Below, one piece after another: positions 22,451 through 33,014 of a stretch of DNA of 64,000 nt. Made by a program: the position numbers and the translations under genes. This DNA is from Limnoperna fortunei (Eukaryota; Mollusca; Bivalvia; Mytilida; Modiolidae): assembly GCA_944474755.1 (NCBI GenBank), contig OX104115.1:36033080-36097079 (forward strand), in the 5' to 3' direction. Within the stretch, counting starts at the first letter, position 1. Each line of letters opens with the position of its first letter. The notes beneath the pieces are model-generated. The model saw only the letters and a list, made by a program, of their open reading frames with translations. It did no database searches and was not told the DNA's origin.

Positions 22451-23753
22451 TACGTCTAACTACCTATCTTGAAAACGACGTATTATTTTAGAATCGGTCA
22501 GATGCAGACTGCTACAATTACACATAAAAATAGTATAGTTGTCTAATGACAATAATTATAACAACACTGCTATATACAAATAATACTTAAGAAGCGCAAA
22601 AGATGGCTCACCAGCAAGATAGTTACACTTCTATATCATTGATTGTTTCCGTGATATAGTCACTGTCTAAATTTACACTTTTGAAATTTCATACATGATT
22701 AAAATTCCATGGTTTTTCTGTTCGCAAAATTTGCCACAACGTTGATGATAAAAAGCTCTACAATATCTAATTATTTGGATTTTAAATATGTTTTGGGTTT
22801 GAAAACCACTCTTGAGTCTTAATAAGACAAAGAAGTACGCGTCTGGTGAAATAAATGTTATATAACTTTTGGTTTTTGATGACATTTGATCTGAGAAGAT
22901 CCTAATTCGTTTTCGTTCATCCCATTAACAATTTTCACACAAAAAGGAAACTAAATACGATATCAAGCGTGATATTGAAAGCGATGACTAGCTAGAGTAG
23001 GAAACATTGTAATATTGAGGACATTGGCAGTGCTAACATGAAATACAATTTTGCTGCTAAGCGATAGACGTTCACAGAACCTCAAATATGAATATAATAT
23101 AATATTATTAAATAATAAAGTTAATAATATTATATTACTTTCTTTTTAATCACATGTAAATATAAGATAAATAAATTATGACATTTCGAATTCCATATAT
23201 GTCCCGAAATCTTCCCTCGACCTATATATGCCCTCGCCTGGCAACTCGGGGCAGATACAGGAGTCTCGTGAAGAAAGAATAGACTAATGAGACGCCTTAA
23301 GTACATGTGTACCTTTTAAACAACGTCAAAAACAAATAAGAAAAAATGTGTCTTCAATAACATTAAGATAATTAAAAATAATATTAAGTTAAAAAAATCA
23401 CTGTCGACATTCACTCGATAATTCCTACTAACTATTGCTACACTCCCTAGAGCGATTTCTTGAACTTTCTGTAGTCTTTTTCGCACAATAGCCTTTTGAG
23501 TATTTCCTTTGTTTTGTTCCTCATAATAAACTAGTTCGCTTATCATACCGTTTACTGTTTTTTCAGCAATTTCTCAATACAGGAAAATTTCGTAAGGCAA
23601 GCGCTAAAATTGTCAACTTCTTCCTTCATTTTTGAAATTGATGTCTCAAGTTCCCATTGTTTTAAAATGATTACTTTTACTACACCGTAATATACTTTAA
23701 TCTCCAAATGAATATTTTACCGCTGTTTACATTAATCAATGTCTTTTTTCTAA
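22451..23753. other. AT-rich spacer, no gene seen (unit A)
   Basis: Collinear with 52840-54200. Apart from the decayed ribozyme-type repeat at 22805-22860, I see nothing that supports a gene. A minus-strand open frame at 23316-23546 has a hydrophobic end but no recognisable family, and it is not preserved in unit B. Confidence 0.4.
22805..22860 (+). repeat. Decayed hammerhead-type repeat
   Basis: CTTGAGTCTTAATAAGAC followed by ACGCGTCTGGTG aligns with the hammerhead at 50707-50768. The CTGATGA box has become CTCTTGA and the GAAA box AAAG, so it cannot be catalytic. Unit B copy at 53306-53360. Confidence 0.5.
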
Positions 23754-23789
23754 ATATACTGCTAACTACTAATCAAGAAATTCCTGAGG
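23754..23789 (+). pseudogene. Micro-exon D36-1 (unit A), acceptor lost
   Basis: A 36 bp block homologous to the intact micro-exons at 31533 and 57374. It is open in the same phase, encoding ILLTTNQEIPE, and has a strong GTAAGTCG donor. The acceptor position reads CTAA instead of CTAG, so the full exon cannot be spliced by the usual rule. An internal AG at 23776-23777, downstream of a CTAAC branch-like motif, would give a 12 bp, still phase 1-1, exon (IPE plus split codons). The unit B copy at 54201 has the same CTAA, so the change predates the 30 kb duplication. Confidence 0.45.
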
Positions 23790-23948
23790 GTAAGTCGTCA
23801 TCATACTGAAATATATGTGTTTTATTTATCGTACCAAATGTTATAATATCCTTGTAATGCTATTCAACCACATTTACCGACGTAAACACATGTTGTTTTC
23901 GAATATGAATAATCAACTTGATTAGGAATAAACTTTGTGCTTAATTTT

Positions 23949-25367
23949 GGTTTAAACATATTGTATTTCATAATTTAAGCAGGATCGCACGAAACAATAC
24001 AAAGAAATCATGACCATTGGGATTCAGAAACAAAACAAAGTTGCTTTTCTAGTCTGTCTCCTAAGGAAAAATATACCAAACATTCGCACATAACATGATT
24101 GTGATATCATGCGCATGCTCCTATCATGAAAGAAAAGAAATAATTAAGTATGAAAAAAGACTGAATGTGTTGAGGTTAGTGGGGGGATGGGATGCGGGTA
24201 GCTAGGTGTGATAGACAAAAATGCATGCAGAAGTGATTGGAGGTGACAGTTAGTAGCAATGTGAATATCTATACAGTAAATCTTTTAGATTTATAATAAA
24301 TTTTTGAGTTTGATGGGAAATGTGCACATTGTCTTAATCGGAAAGTTGGTCAGATCCATACAAGAGCAAGTTAACATCAACTGGGTGTGGTAGACTTGAT
24401 AAAGAGTAAAGTAAATCACGTCTGATGTTGTTGTACAAAGGACAGGACAAAAGAAAATGTACGGTTGTTTCAAGACAGCCACATCGACAATTTGCCGAAT
24501 AAACTAAATTTCTGACAAATAAGTGAGAATTTAACGAGCTCGAGTTCATACGTATTATGGCATGTAGTATTTGCCCTAAACGACTGCCGGTGTAGAAGTG
24601 TACGGGAAACCGAATCGTTCTGGCATCGCAATGATTTCTTAAATACGTTGAGGGATATACAGTTTTTAACATCTGTTGGCATTCCATAACTTGACATCCG
24701 AAGGGATAAAGTAATTAGCATATAGTGTAGTCCGAGTTTTAGCTTCAATTAAATTTGTTTTCTTCCTAGTTTTGTGGTCGTGTCTGCTATCTACTCGAGA
24801 CGGTAACAGGTTTTGTAAGTATTTCGGTGCACTTTTGTTTACAATTTTGTGCAGGAAGATTAGTCTATGTTGTTTTCATCTGTCTGATAGTTTTTTCCAG
24901 TGGGTTTCTTCGTAAAGTTTTGCAATACTAGTAAGTTTTGTTCCACCAGTAACTATTCGGGCGGCGTCGAGCTGAAATTTTTCTAATTTTTCTAATAGGG
25001 TTTGGTTGTTGGTATCCCAAATACCGTCAGCATATTCTAAGATCGGACGAATAAAAGACATACAATTTTTCAAGAACCTATCAAGTATATTCCTAACTAA
25101 TCTCAAAATATTGATTCTCCTATATGATTTTTGCAAAATATATTCTATGTGGTCGTTCCACAGGCCGGATTTTGAAAAATAAACACCTAGATATTTATGT
25201 TTTTCAATTTCTTGTATTATTTGATTATCCATTTGAATTGGAGGATGAGATGTTTAAATTGTTTTACGACTTATAATCATGGTTTCAGTTTTTTGTGGAT
25301 TGAAGTTAACTAACTATTTTTGAAACCATTCATGAATTTTGTACAAATCTCGGCTTAGTTTCTCGGC
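23949..25367 (-). mobile_element. 5-prime truncated CR1/Jockey-like LINE with target duplication
   Basis: Present in unit A and absent from the collinear site in unit B (about 54405). The 10 bp GCTTAATTTT stands on both sides (23939-23948 and 25368-25377), which is a target-site duplication. Minus-strand frames give the RT thumb region: KHKYLGVYFSKSGLWNDHIE, then FIRPILEYADGIWD, LEKFQLDAARIVTGG (25232-24876), and after frameshifts the C-terminal zinc-ribbon-like CRCGCLETTVHFLLSCPLYN with the R..L that follows (24687-24334). Only the last part of ORF2 is present, typical of incomplete reverse transcription. It inserted into the intron after micro-exon D36-1. Confidence 0.8.
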
Positions 25368-25837
25368 GCTTAATTTTAATGTTAGAATTTACACTGCTCC
25401 AAAGGTTCCGCATGCATTTATCAAATACTTATGATGAAATAAAACGTTTTATTTGTAATTGTTGTAATTGTCATTTGCAAAAAAAACAATGAAGACGTCT
25501 GTTGGTCAGGCAAAATATTTCTGCAATTTTTAAAGTGTACAGCTATTTTGCCGCTTTAATTATGTAACTAAATGCAGTTGTAAATGCATCTATAATTCTC
25601 CTAGTGTCTATCGCTCATTAAGAAAACTTCTGTGCTGACAGGGTTATCATTGATTTTTTTAAATGATAAGAGTCATTATCTTCATGTACCTCCTGAAATT
25701 TCTAAAATTATTTAGAATTCTAAGGTTTTCCTATTTTCAAGGTGTAGATAGCCTTAGCAGGATTTGGAATAAGGTTTTGGAATTTGATGATAAAAGTTCT
25801 ACAACGTATTTATCATTTGGATTTTTAACATTGTTTT

Positions 25838-25925
25838 GGTTTAAACGCAACTGATGAGTCTTGATAAGATGAAACACGCATCTGGCGTAGTAAATTCAAT
25901 AAACGTTTTATATTTGATGATATTT
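25838..25925 (+). ncRNA. Hammerhead ribozyme, near-complete core (unit A)
   Basis: CTGATGA (25851-25857) is followed by a stem II formed by TCTT/AAGA with a GAT loop (858-870), then GAAAC (871-875), a short stem III around loop GCATCTG, and the cleavage triplet GTA (887-889). This matches the type I hammerheads with very short stem III reported in Penelope-like elements and metazoan retrozymes. One stem III pair is mismatched (A876 x C886), and stem I is weak, so activity is uncertain. The unit B copy has lost CTGATGA. Confidence 0.6.
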
Positions 25926-26361
25926 TCGTAACAAAAAATGAGATGTGTCTCTCATTAATGGACTGTACATTGAATTTCAACGGTTCAAACAGATCTATAC
26001 GTTACTATTGTTGTAAGATGGATTCGCATTGGTATTTAAACATCAATACTGGAATGAAATTCAAACGATTTGAAAACACGTTTAATTAAATGGCGAACCG
26101 ATTTAGAAATAATTTAATAACGGATTAGTGATTTGGACGCATGTATACGTCAGCAATTAGTCGGCTAGCATTCAGCGGTCCAAAATCAGTCGGCAATCGG
26201 TCAAAGTGATTTTAGTGTGTAAGTACTGTAATTGTTTTAATAACAAATTGGCACATTTCAATATGTCAATTATGAGGAACTCCACACATCGTTTTATGTA
26301 AAATATACTTGTGGATTTTTTACTCTGTTAACATTAATCAATGCATTGTTCTTCTTTATAG

Positions 26362-26382
26362 CACTAGTAGGAATACTTGAGG
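26362..26382 (+). CDS. Micro-exon A21 (unit A), 21 bp, phase 1-1
   Basis: TTCTTCTTTATAG acceptor and GTAAGTCG donor enclose 21 bp. In phase 1 it encodes LVGILE, with a split Ala codon (G+CA) at the start and a G left over at the end. The intron side resembles that of D36-1 (TTAACATTAATCAATG upstream, GTAAGTCGTCAT downstream), so it is a shortened paralogue. The unit B copy at 55397 differs by one base (Leu to Pro) and keeps both splice sites. Confidence 0.6.
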
Positions 26383-26737
26383 GTAAGTCGTCATAATTGT
26401 GTGTTGTAATTTTTCTCTGCATATCTTTGTATCGTTATCCAATCACCTTCACTGTTTTCATAATCTTGATTTAAAATATAACATGCGATTGATTATGTTA
26501 GACTTTAGGCTGCTCCAAAAATTCCCTCATGGCATCTCTGTCTTGTGCACAAACAATCCACAAGTCATACTTGTCAGATATATAAGTGTGTTCGATATGA
26601 AATGTACACATTAATATTAAGATGACCCGTATGCTATTGGTTTTATATGAAACAACTGAAATAACGTAATACATTGCTTTACGCCTAAGCATTAGGCCCG
26701 ACGCTATCAAAATTAGATTTTAAAACTGTCAAATTTT

Positions 26738-26815
26738 AGCTTACCCTCAGTGGAATTCAAACTCACACCGTGGTGGCACCCATTCGCCTCCATTATGTCC
26801 AGCGCTCTTGATATA
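26738..26815 (-). repeat. tRNA-derived SINE head (family 1), unit A
   Basis: The complement reads CGCTGGACATAATGGAGGCG, then CGGTGTGAGTTTGAATTCCAC (B box) and TGAGGGTAAGC. It matches the heads at 49791 and 50227. The A box is degraded. Copy in unit B at 55774-55858. Confidence 0.6.
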
Positions 26816-27412
26816 TAATATAAAATGGTATCAAAATAAATTTTTCACCTTGGTAATTTTGATAACATTTTATTGGAATATTTGAACAAAGCCAAGTGAA
26901 AGCTCATCCCCGGGAAGCGGATGGTAAAGGCAATATATAGAAGTTTTAAGTTCAGTTAAAGTGAGAAGGTTCAAGATCAATATGTAATGACTTGTTTACG
27001 TTATTAATTTATATTGACACCCAATGACTAAGGCCTTTCGTTGGTCAGTCTGTGTCTGTAATCATGACAAAAACACCGTCATTTGTATCGTTGTATAATC
27101 TTCTAGACTTGTATATATGTGTGTGTTTTAACAACATTGCTTGCATATTGTTCCCTCTTTTTTCTCAAATAGAACCGCATTTTTATTTTTATTATATAAT
27201 TTGTTACCTCTGTGTGTTGTTTTCTTTCACATCGTTGTTAAAGATTTTAATCTGGTTTGCTTTGTAATTATTTAAAACCATGCAATTGTTCACTTATTAA
27301 AAAGACAACTTTTTGGGCTGGCGTAAATCTTAATATCAATGAGCTTAATTATAACAATGAACAATTATTTTAAATTTCAATATTTCTCTATTGTATTTTT
27401 CTTTTTTTATAG
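26816..27412. other. Intronic sequence with SINE-associated body
   Basis: Collinear with 55860-56459. It includes the GCAAAGCCAAGT and GAGAAGGTTCAAGATCAATA blocks that accompany SINE family 1 elsewhere (for example 50815-50915). No gene seen. Confidence 0.4.
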
Positions 27413-27433
27413 ATGACTAATTACTTTCATGCG
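27413..27433 (+). pseudogene. Micro-exon D21-1 (unit A), dead
   Basis: Homologous to the 21 bp exons at 28154, 32162 and 61776. The TTTTTATAG acceptor is intact, but the frame has a TAA codon and the donor is GATAAG rather than GGTAAG. The unit B copy at 56460-56480 has the same two defects, so this cassette died before the 30 kb duplication. Confidence 0.5.
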
Positions 27434-28153
27434 ATAAGTTGTCATCCTACCTAGTTGTTTTCTATCAAATGTTATATTTCAACAATAATTATTATTATTA
27501 TACTTGCATTCAATAGCGCTGCAAGAAACAATTAAAACGTATACTTTATCAAAAGTGGTGGATAAAAAAAACGCTGATTGATTTTCATGTTACAGATTAG
27601 GTACTAAATTGTTATCTGTGTATTGGTTTATGTTTCTGTATAACCAAATAGAAATATGCAATACAAAATGTGTGGTTGTGTTTTCTAAACGTTATCGTGT
27701 AAAGTTCCGTAAGATGTTGCTGATTTTATCAGCAGTACACATCAACAGGAAAATTTAAATGTACTTGCATAAAAAAGCTTATATCTCCACATAAAGAAAG
27801 CAAAGCAATAAACAATATTCAGCAATTATATTGTATTGCTACTGCCATTACATTTTAACATTGCGCTACTCTTTTTTTCTCTTTATTAGTATTTCAAATA
27901 TATATGTAGGGCGTGTAGATCATTTAAATAGTATAATCATGGTAGTACGAACGATTGATTTGCTATCAAACAGGCTTGGTTTATAGTTTTGTTAAACTTG
28001 ACATGTTGCACATATACAAAAGGAAACCTGCTCGGAACGGTATAAATATTAAAATCGAAGCTTAAATATACCAATCAACATTTGCGTTTAAAATCTAAAT
28101 ATACATCTGCTGAAATTACCTACATCCACCTATGTATTCTTGTCTTTTTATAG

Positions 28154-28174
28154 AAAATGAATCACTTTCATCTG
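28154..28174 (+). CDS. Micro-exon E21 (unit A only), 21 bp, phase 1-1
   Basis: TCTTTTTATAG acceptor, GTAAGTTG donor. In phase 1 it encodes NESLSS with a split Glu codon at the start. The sequence just after the donor (TTGTCATCCTA) is shared with D21-1 and D21-2, placing it in the same subfamily. The whole stretch 28096-31297, including this exon, has no counterpart in unit B, so the two units differ in cassette content. Confidence 0.55.
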
Positions 28175-28222
28175 GTAAGTTGTCATCCTAATGAAATATA
28201 TATCGTCCATGCTTCTAACTTC

Positions 28223-28250
28223 GTGATGAATGCAAGTTCGTAACTTTGTA
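28223..28250 (+). repeat. Left inverted terminal-type repeat of the pogo-like element
   Basis: ATGAATGCAAGTTCGTAACT and flanks are repeated in inverted form at 30765-30793 with a few mismatches. The two lie outside the transposase gene and are best read as its terminal or subterminal inverted repeats. I could not define a target duplication. Confidence 0.5.
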
Positions 28251-28355
28251 GCATCACAATTTTATCGTATGACGTCATCGGTAAATATTTACCTTCTGCT
28301 TTTTACTGAACCTTGAGAGTTTTACTACGTCTTCCTAGAGACAGTTGGAAAAAAG

Positions 28356-30475
28356 ATGGACACTCGGGTAAGATATATGTAGTTTACAATATTTCAATAA
28401 AAAATGGCTACTTTCACTATTCCTTTTTGTTTGATAATTTGTTGACCTGGAATTCCTGGATACCCCCTACGTTTCGATCAGTTTACATTTCCAAACAATG
28501 TGTCATCATCAGGTCAAGCATCAATGAACATTATTTTTAGAAAAAGGCCAAACAAATAGTTTTTTTTTTAAATTAATTTATGTTCAGTTAGTTTTAAGGC
28601 TGGATTATGATTTCAATGATAATTTTCATGATAATATTTTTTTACAAATGTGTGAAATATGTTCCAAAAATATAACAAATTATCTTGTATTATTATTAAG
28701 TAAATATCCTGTTAACATTAACTTGATTTTAACACAAGTTTGCTAATTTTATTAATATTTTTCTGTTTTAGGTGAAGGAGTCAAAGAAATATCGCCAGTA
28801 CTCGCCAAGTTCCCTTATAAATGCATATCAAAAGGTCTTAGATTGTATGTCAGTAAGAGGAGCATCACGTCAGTATGGAGTTCCAATGCAGACACTCAGG
28901 GATCGTGTATAAGGGAAAATTGACCCTGAATGTGTTACTACTGGTCGTGTACCACTATTTTCCATTGATGAAGAACTTGAAATTGTTAATCATCTTAAAA
29001 GTGTTGCTGAACTAGGATGCGGTTATACAAGGGCAGAAGTAACTGAAATTGCCACAGACTGTGCTGTTCAGCTTGGCATGCGCACAAAGAATACTCCTTT
29101 TACCAGAAACTGGATGGATGGTTTTCTTAAGAGGTGGCCTGAATTGAAGGTGTTGCGTCCGAGGAGCCTTGAAATAGCCAGAGCTAAATCAGCATCTCCT
29201 GAGGTTGTTGCCAAGTATTTTAAGGAGTTGTCAGAAACTAAAATACAATCTGGAGCGCTATCCACATCTTATATTTAATGTGGATGAAAAAGGTGTTTCT
29301 TCAAACCACACTCCTCCTTCTGTTGTTGGGGTGAAGGTTACCAGCCTCCAGCTGTTACCCGTGGAAAGTCGGAGACCACCACTATTATTGGATGTGGCAG
29401 TGCGGTATGAGTGGCCATTCCTCCATATTTGGTCTTTGCAAGTAAACGGGGGATGGTCACACTTCTTGTTGGTGCAACACCTGGAGTTTCTGGAACAGTG
29501 TCTGAAACTGGATGGAGCGATGCTACAACATTTCGTTTGAGCATTGGACATTTAGATTAGGCAAAAGAACATCGTATTGTATTATTTATATTGCCTGCTC
29601 ATACATCCCCTGTGCTACAGCCTTAAGATGTGTCCTGTTATGGTCCATTCCAAAAAATGTATGACAATGAATGTCACAAGAGAATAAGATTATCAGCCTC
29701 AGTTATTACTAGATACAACATCTGTGAAATTGTTTGTAGCGTATACAACAAAGCATTAAGTCTTGATAATCTCTTGTCTGGATATCGAAATTAGGCATTT
29801 ACCCTACAAATTCATCTGTAATTGATTCGACTGTCCTTAAACATTCAGAGGTGTTCATTTCATGTAGCTCAAAAGATGAAATATCAGAGAAAGAACAAAC
29901 ATCAGATTCAGAATCAAGTATTCCGGTAGAAAACAATGACGAGTCTCAGTTTGACAGCCACCATTCTAGCCCACTGATTTCAGCTGGATTTTTCCAAAAG
30001 AAATTAAACAGAATTAAGGATACTAAGGCAAGACGAGTACAGAAAAAACCCAGAAAAGGCTTGAGTAGAATAGTTGCAGGAACAGCAATACTTGAAGAGA
30101 AAACTGAAATGTTGGTAAGAGAATATGAGGACTCAAAAAATCAGAAAAGGAAAAACTCAAAATCAGAATCAACAAATGGCACAAAACAAAAAACAAGTAG
30201 CAGGACCATCACACATTAGAATAAGTGATTCAGAGGACCTTTTTGACTTAGAACTAGAAGAAGACGGAGAACCATGTTGTGTGTGAGGTAAATTTTATGA
30301 TGATGCCATCCAAGGGTCAGACTTGATAAAACTTGTAAAGTGGGTTCAGGGTGACAAATGTGGACACTAGGTGCATTTGCAAAGCTGCACTCCTATTTGT
30401 GTGGTGAGGAGAGGGGATGCATTCTTGTGTCCTCACTGTTTACAGAAAATTTTTACCCAAAACAGTCAGCTGTAA
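28356..30475 (+). pseudogene. pogo/Tigger-like transposase gene with one intron and C-terminal PHD-like finger, decayed
   Basis: A short first exon (28356-28367, MDTR) ends in GTAAGA. Intron 28368-28771 ends in TTCTGTTTTAG, and the second exon opens with VKESKKYRQYSPSSLINAYQ (psq-type helix-turn-helix, with RGASRQYGVPMQTLRDRV), interrupted by a TAA. Then come a CENP-B-type region (FTRNWMDGFLKRWPELKVL) and the DDE domain: FNVDEKGVSSNHTPPSVV carries the first Asp, and QP*DVSCYGPFQKMYDNECHK the later Asp. The 122-residue tail at 29851-30219 is basic and Ser/Thr-rich. The last part, KLVKWVQGDKCGH*VHLQSC followed by VRRGDAFLCPHC, is a PHD-like Cys/His finger. Several stops and at least one frameshift (near 29300-29560) disable it. 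Present in unit A only; not linked in function to the micro-exons around it. Confidence 0.75.
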
Positions 30476-30764
30476 ATATGTTGTTTTAAAGTTTAACTGT
30501 TACTTGTTTAGTGTTTAAATTTGTTTCCATTATTATTCACAATAGGATTATTAATTAGTTAAAGGAACTGGATTATCTAATTGACCCACTAACTGTATGA
30601 GGAAAACACTACTGTATTTGTAAGTACATTTATTATTATTGTTATTGTTTTTTATAATAATATCAATATTATCATTGGAAGTCTTTTTTACAGACAACAC
30701 AAGTAAAAGAATATGAGTGGCCTTTTTATTGTTTCAGTACGCATGTCAGAATAAATACGTAATT

Positions 30765-30793
30765 TTGTAAAGTCACGAACTTGCAATCATCAC
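30765..30793 (-). repeat. Right inverted terminal-type repeat of the pogo-like element
   Basis: GTCACGAACTTGCAATCATC is the complement of the block at 28223-28250, which brackets the transposase gene at about 2.5 kb. Confidence 0.5.
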
Positions 30794-31295
30794 ATCCGGT
30801 ATTCTATAAATGCTGTTTCAGAATGTAAACAAAAGTTTCTCTGATGTTAAGTTTAATTGAGACAAATTACCCAATATATAAGATGCTCCATAACTTAAAG
30901 ACTGTTTTAACTATAAATAAAAATTTATTACACGCGTTCTTTCTTTAGACTGTTTCATCAACCGCTAAGGGTAATGAACTTTCAAGCATCGAAGATATTT
31001 TTCTTTCATATTTCCAATTCTACTTTTATATTATTATTATATAAGTATACAAAAGCCTATACATCTGTAAAGAACAAATATAAAAATAAAATCTAAAATA
31101 AAAATATTATAATGTCACTTATCACATATTTATAAGTAAATTGTGTAATTCAGCATATGCAGTAAACGTTACAGTAAGCAACTCATATTATTGCCCGGGT
31201 CAGATAACCCACATATGCCTTTTGGTTATCTATCCTACGTTGATGACGTCATATGTAGATAGATAAGACAGGAAAGAGTTTCTGAATCTTAAATA
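30794..31295. other. AT-rich spacer, no gene seen
   Basis: Unit A-specific. It contains GTTGATGACGTCATATG, a CRE within a short imperfect palindrome (GTTATCTATCC...AGATAGATAAG, 31222-31264). Nothing else is supported. Confidence 0.35.
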
Positions 31296-31335
31296 ATGAT
31301 TTAGTTTAGACGAAACGCCCGTATGCCGTAGTAAA
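31296..31335 (+). repeat. Decayed hammerhead-type repeat (unit A)
   Basis: TTTAGACGAAACGCCCGTAT and GCCGTAGTA retain the 3-prime half of the hammerhead. The CTGATGA box is gone. Copy in unit B at 57130-57170. Confidence 0.5.
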
Positions 31336-31532
31336 ACTGAATAACATTGGTACCTTTGATGACATTTTATTTGCAACCACTGAGTCGATGCCTCTGTTGG
31401 TGGAGTTTTAATCCTCGGGTGTAGATGTCTTAAGTTCGCACTGTTTTGAAATGATTACTTTTACTACACCGTAATATACTATCTCCAAATGAATATTTTA
31501 CGGCTGTTAACATTAATCAATGTCTTTTTTAG

Positions 31533-31568
31533 ATAAACTACTTACTACTACTCTAGAAATTTCTGAGG
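31533..31568 (+). CDS. Micro-exon D36-2 (unit A), 36 bp, phase 1-1
   Basis: TCTTTTTTAG acceptor and GTAAGTCG donor. Encodes KLLTTTLEISE with a split Asp codon (G+AT) at the start. It is the intact paralogue of D36-1, with which it shares LLTT and EI.E. Upstream and downstream intron sequence (TTAACATTAATCAATGTCTT; GTCATCATACTGAAATA) is also shared. The unit B copy at 57374 is intact and differs at three positions without a stop. Confidence 0.65.
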
Positions 31569-32161
31569 GTAAGTCGTCATCATACTGAAATATGTGTGTT
31601 TCTTTTTATTTGTCGCACTAAATATTATTATATCCTAGTAATGATATGTAACCACATTTACATACGTAAACAAATGTTGTTTTCAAATATGAATAATCAA
31701 CATTATAAAGAATATAATGTGTGCCTAATATTAATATTAGAATTTACAATGTTCCAAAGGTTCCGCATGCAGTAAATGTCTTATGCACATATGAAAAGAT
31801 ATAGCACTTACAATCATCGCGCATATTGTATTTGTAAATAAATTAAGATAACCACAATTTGTTCTACTGTTTTCTTCTCATTTCATTACTATTCTGTCTG
31901 TTTTTGTTAATATTTCAAATGAACTTATGTACACAAACAAATAGGTAAACTATGAAAAATAACAAACTTGCCTATTAAAACAATTGGCTAAATTGATAGT
32001 TGTTGTAAATTTCACAAATGTTTACTTTAAAGCGATTTTTCAAATGGCGCAAGTCTCAATATCAGACAACTTAAATATAATCATGGGCACATTTATGCTA
32101 AATTTCAATATCCCTCATTACCACTGATAACATTCTTCAATGCATTCTTCTTTTTTTGTAG

Positions 32162-32182
32162 ATGATGCATTTCTTACATCTG
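32162..32182 (+). CDS. Micro-exon D21-2 (unit A), 21 bp, phase 1-1
   Basis: Acceptor CTTTTTTTGTAG, donor GTGAGTTG. Encodes DAFLTS with a split Asp codon at the start. The unit B copy at 61776 encodes DVFLLS with donor GTAAAT. Both are open and keep the 21 bp length. Confidence 0.6.
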
Positions 32183-32240
32183 GTGAGTTGTTATCCTACC
32201 ACCTTTTCTTTCTATCATATTTCCTATTTTCAATAGTAAT

Positions 32241-32493
32241 GTTTATGTCCCCGCGACGATATGCTTTACTCATGTCTGTCCGACTGTCCGTACGTACGTA
32301 CGTACGTACATCCGTTCGAATTTCCGTGAAGCTTTTCTCAGAAACCGTACATGAGAACAATTTGAAATTTCTCAGGGTGGTTCAGTATCACAAGTTGTGC
32401 GTCCTAAGCGACTTTCAGACCTATCGGACAGCTACTTTCTGTTTTGGGACTTCATTTAGCGGGAGCATCTGTCTCTCATGGAAACATTCTTTG
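32241..32493 (+). mobile_element. About 250 bp insertion with (CGTA)n, unclassified SINE-like repeat
   Basis: The collinear unit B sequence runs straight from TATTTGCATTAGTA to TTTTTTTATATTATCG (near 61850), while unit A has this block in between. It begins ATGTCCCCGCGACGATATGC, contains CGTACGTACGTACGTACGTA (about 32290-32310) and a TTCTCAGAAACCGTACATGA motif that resembles the TTTTCTCGGAGACCGTAAAG of the array at 5770-10980. It is longer in GC than its surroundings. No coding function supported. Confidence 0.5.
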
Positions 32494-33014
32494 ATTTTTT
32501 TATATTATCGTTATATTGGCATGCAATAAAAATTAACGATACAAGAAACTAAAGTTTGAACGTATACTTCATCAAAGTGGTTAAAACAAATCTGCGTTTT
32601 TTTGACATGTTCAATATTCTTTAAATTTTTATCTGTGTGTAATATTTCATTTCGATTTTTAGAGGATGAAAAAACTGCTTTTGAGGAAATTATGTGTAAA
32701 CTCCGATGACTCAACTATAAAGTGAATAAAATACAGAGTTTACACGGTGTTACTTTCATAATGCAGTCATATAAACTTATCTAGACCTCCAAATGTACTT
32801 AGTTCATAGTACGAAATGATTCCCAGTTCTTTAGACATTAATACCAGCGAATTGAAACCTTTTGAAAACAATATTATATTATATGTGAAATCTCAATCGA
32901 TGAATAGAAATCGTTGCGACAAACAAAACATTGTTCCCTCTAATGTGCGTTACGCAAGGCGGGGCTATTTTATTAACATTGGACAATACAAATAATCCAC
33001 TGAAGTTACTTTTT

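Noticed and set aside
26370..26390. Micro-exon donors derived from the SINE end CTGAGGGTAAGC
   Set aside because: The likeness of CTTGAGGGTAAGTCG to the SINE 3-prime end is only about 10 bases and the intron beyond is unrelated; treated as coincidence.
28341..28367. A 27 bp phase 1-1 micro-exon encoding SWKKDGHS
   Set aside because: The donor at 28368 is real, but the frame that continues into VKESKKYRQY uses ATG at 28356 (MDTR). It is the first coding exon of the pogo-like transposase, not a member of the cassette series.
32289..32310. (CGTA)n as a CRISPR-like or regulatory array
   Set aside because: Simple tetranucleotide microsatellite without spacers.
32140..32529. 129-residue open frame across 32162-32182
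   Set aside because: It uses a different frame from the micro-exon and runs through an inserted repeat with (CGTA)n, absent in unit B.
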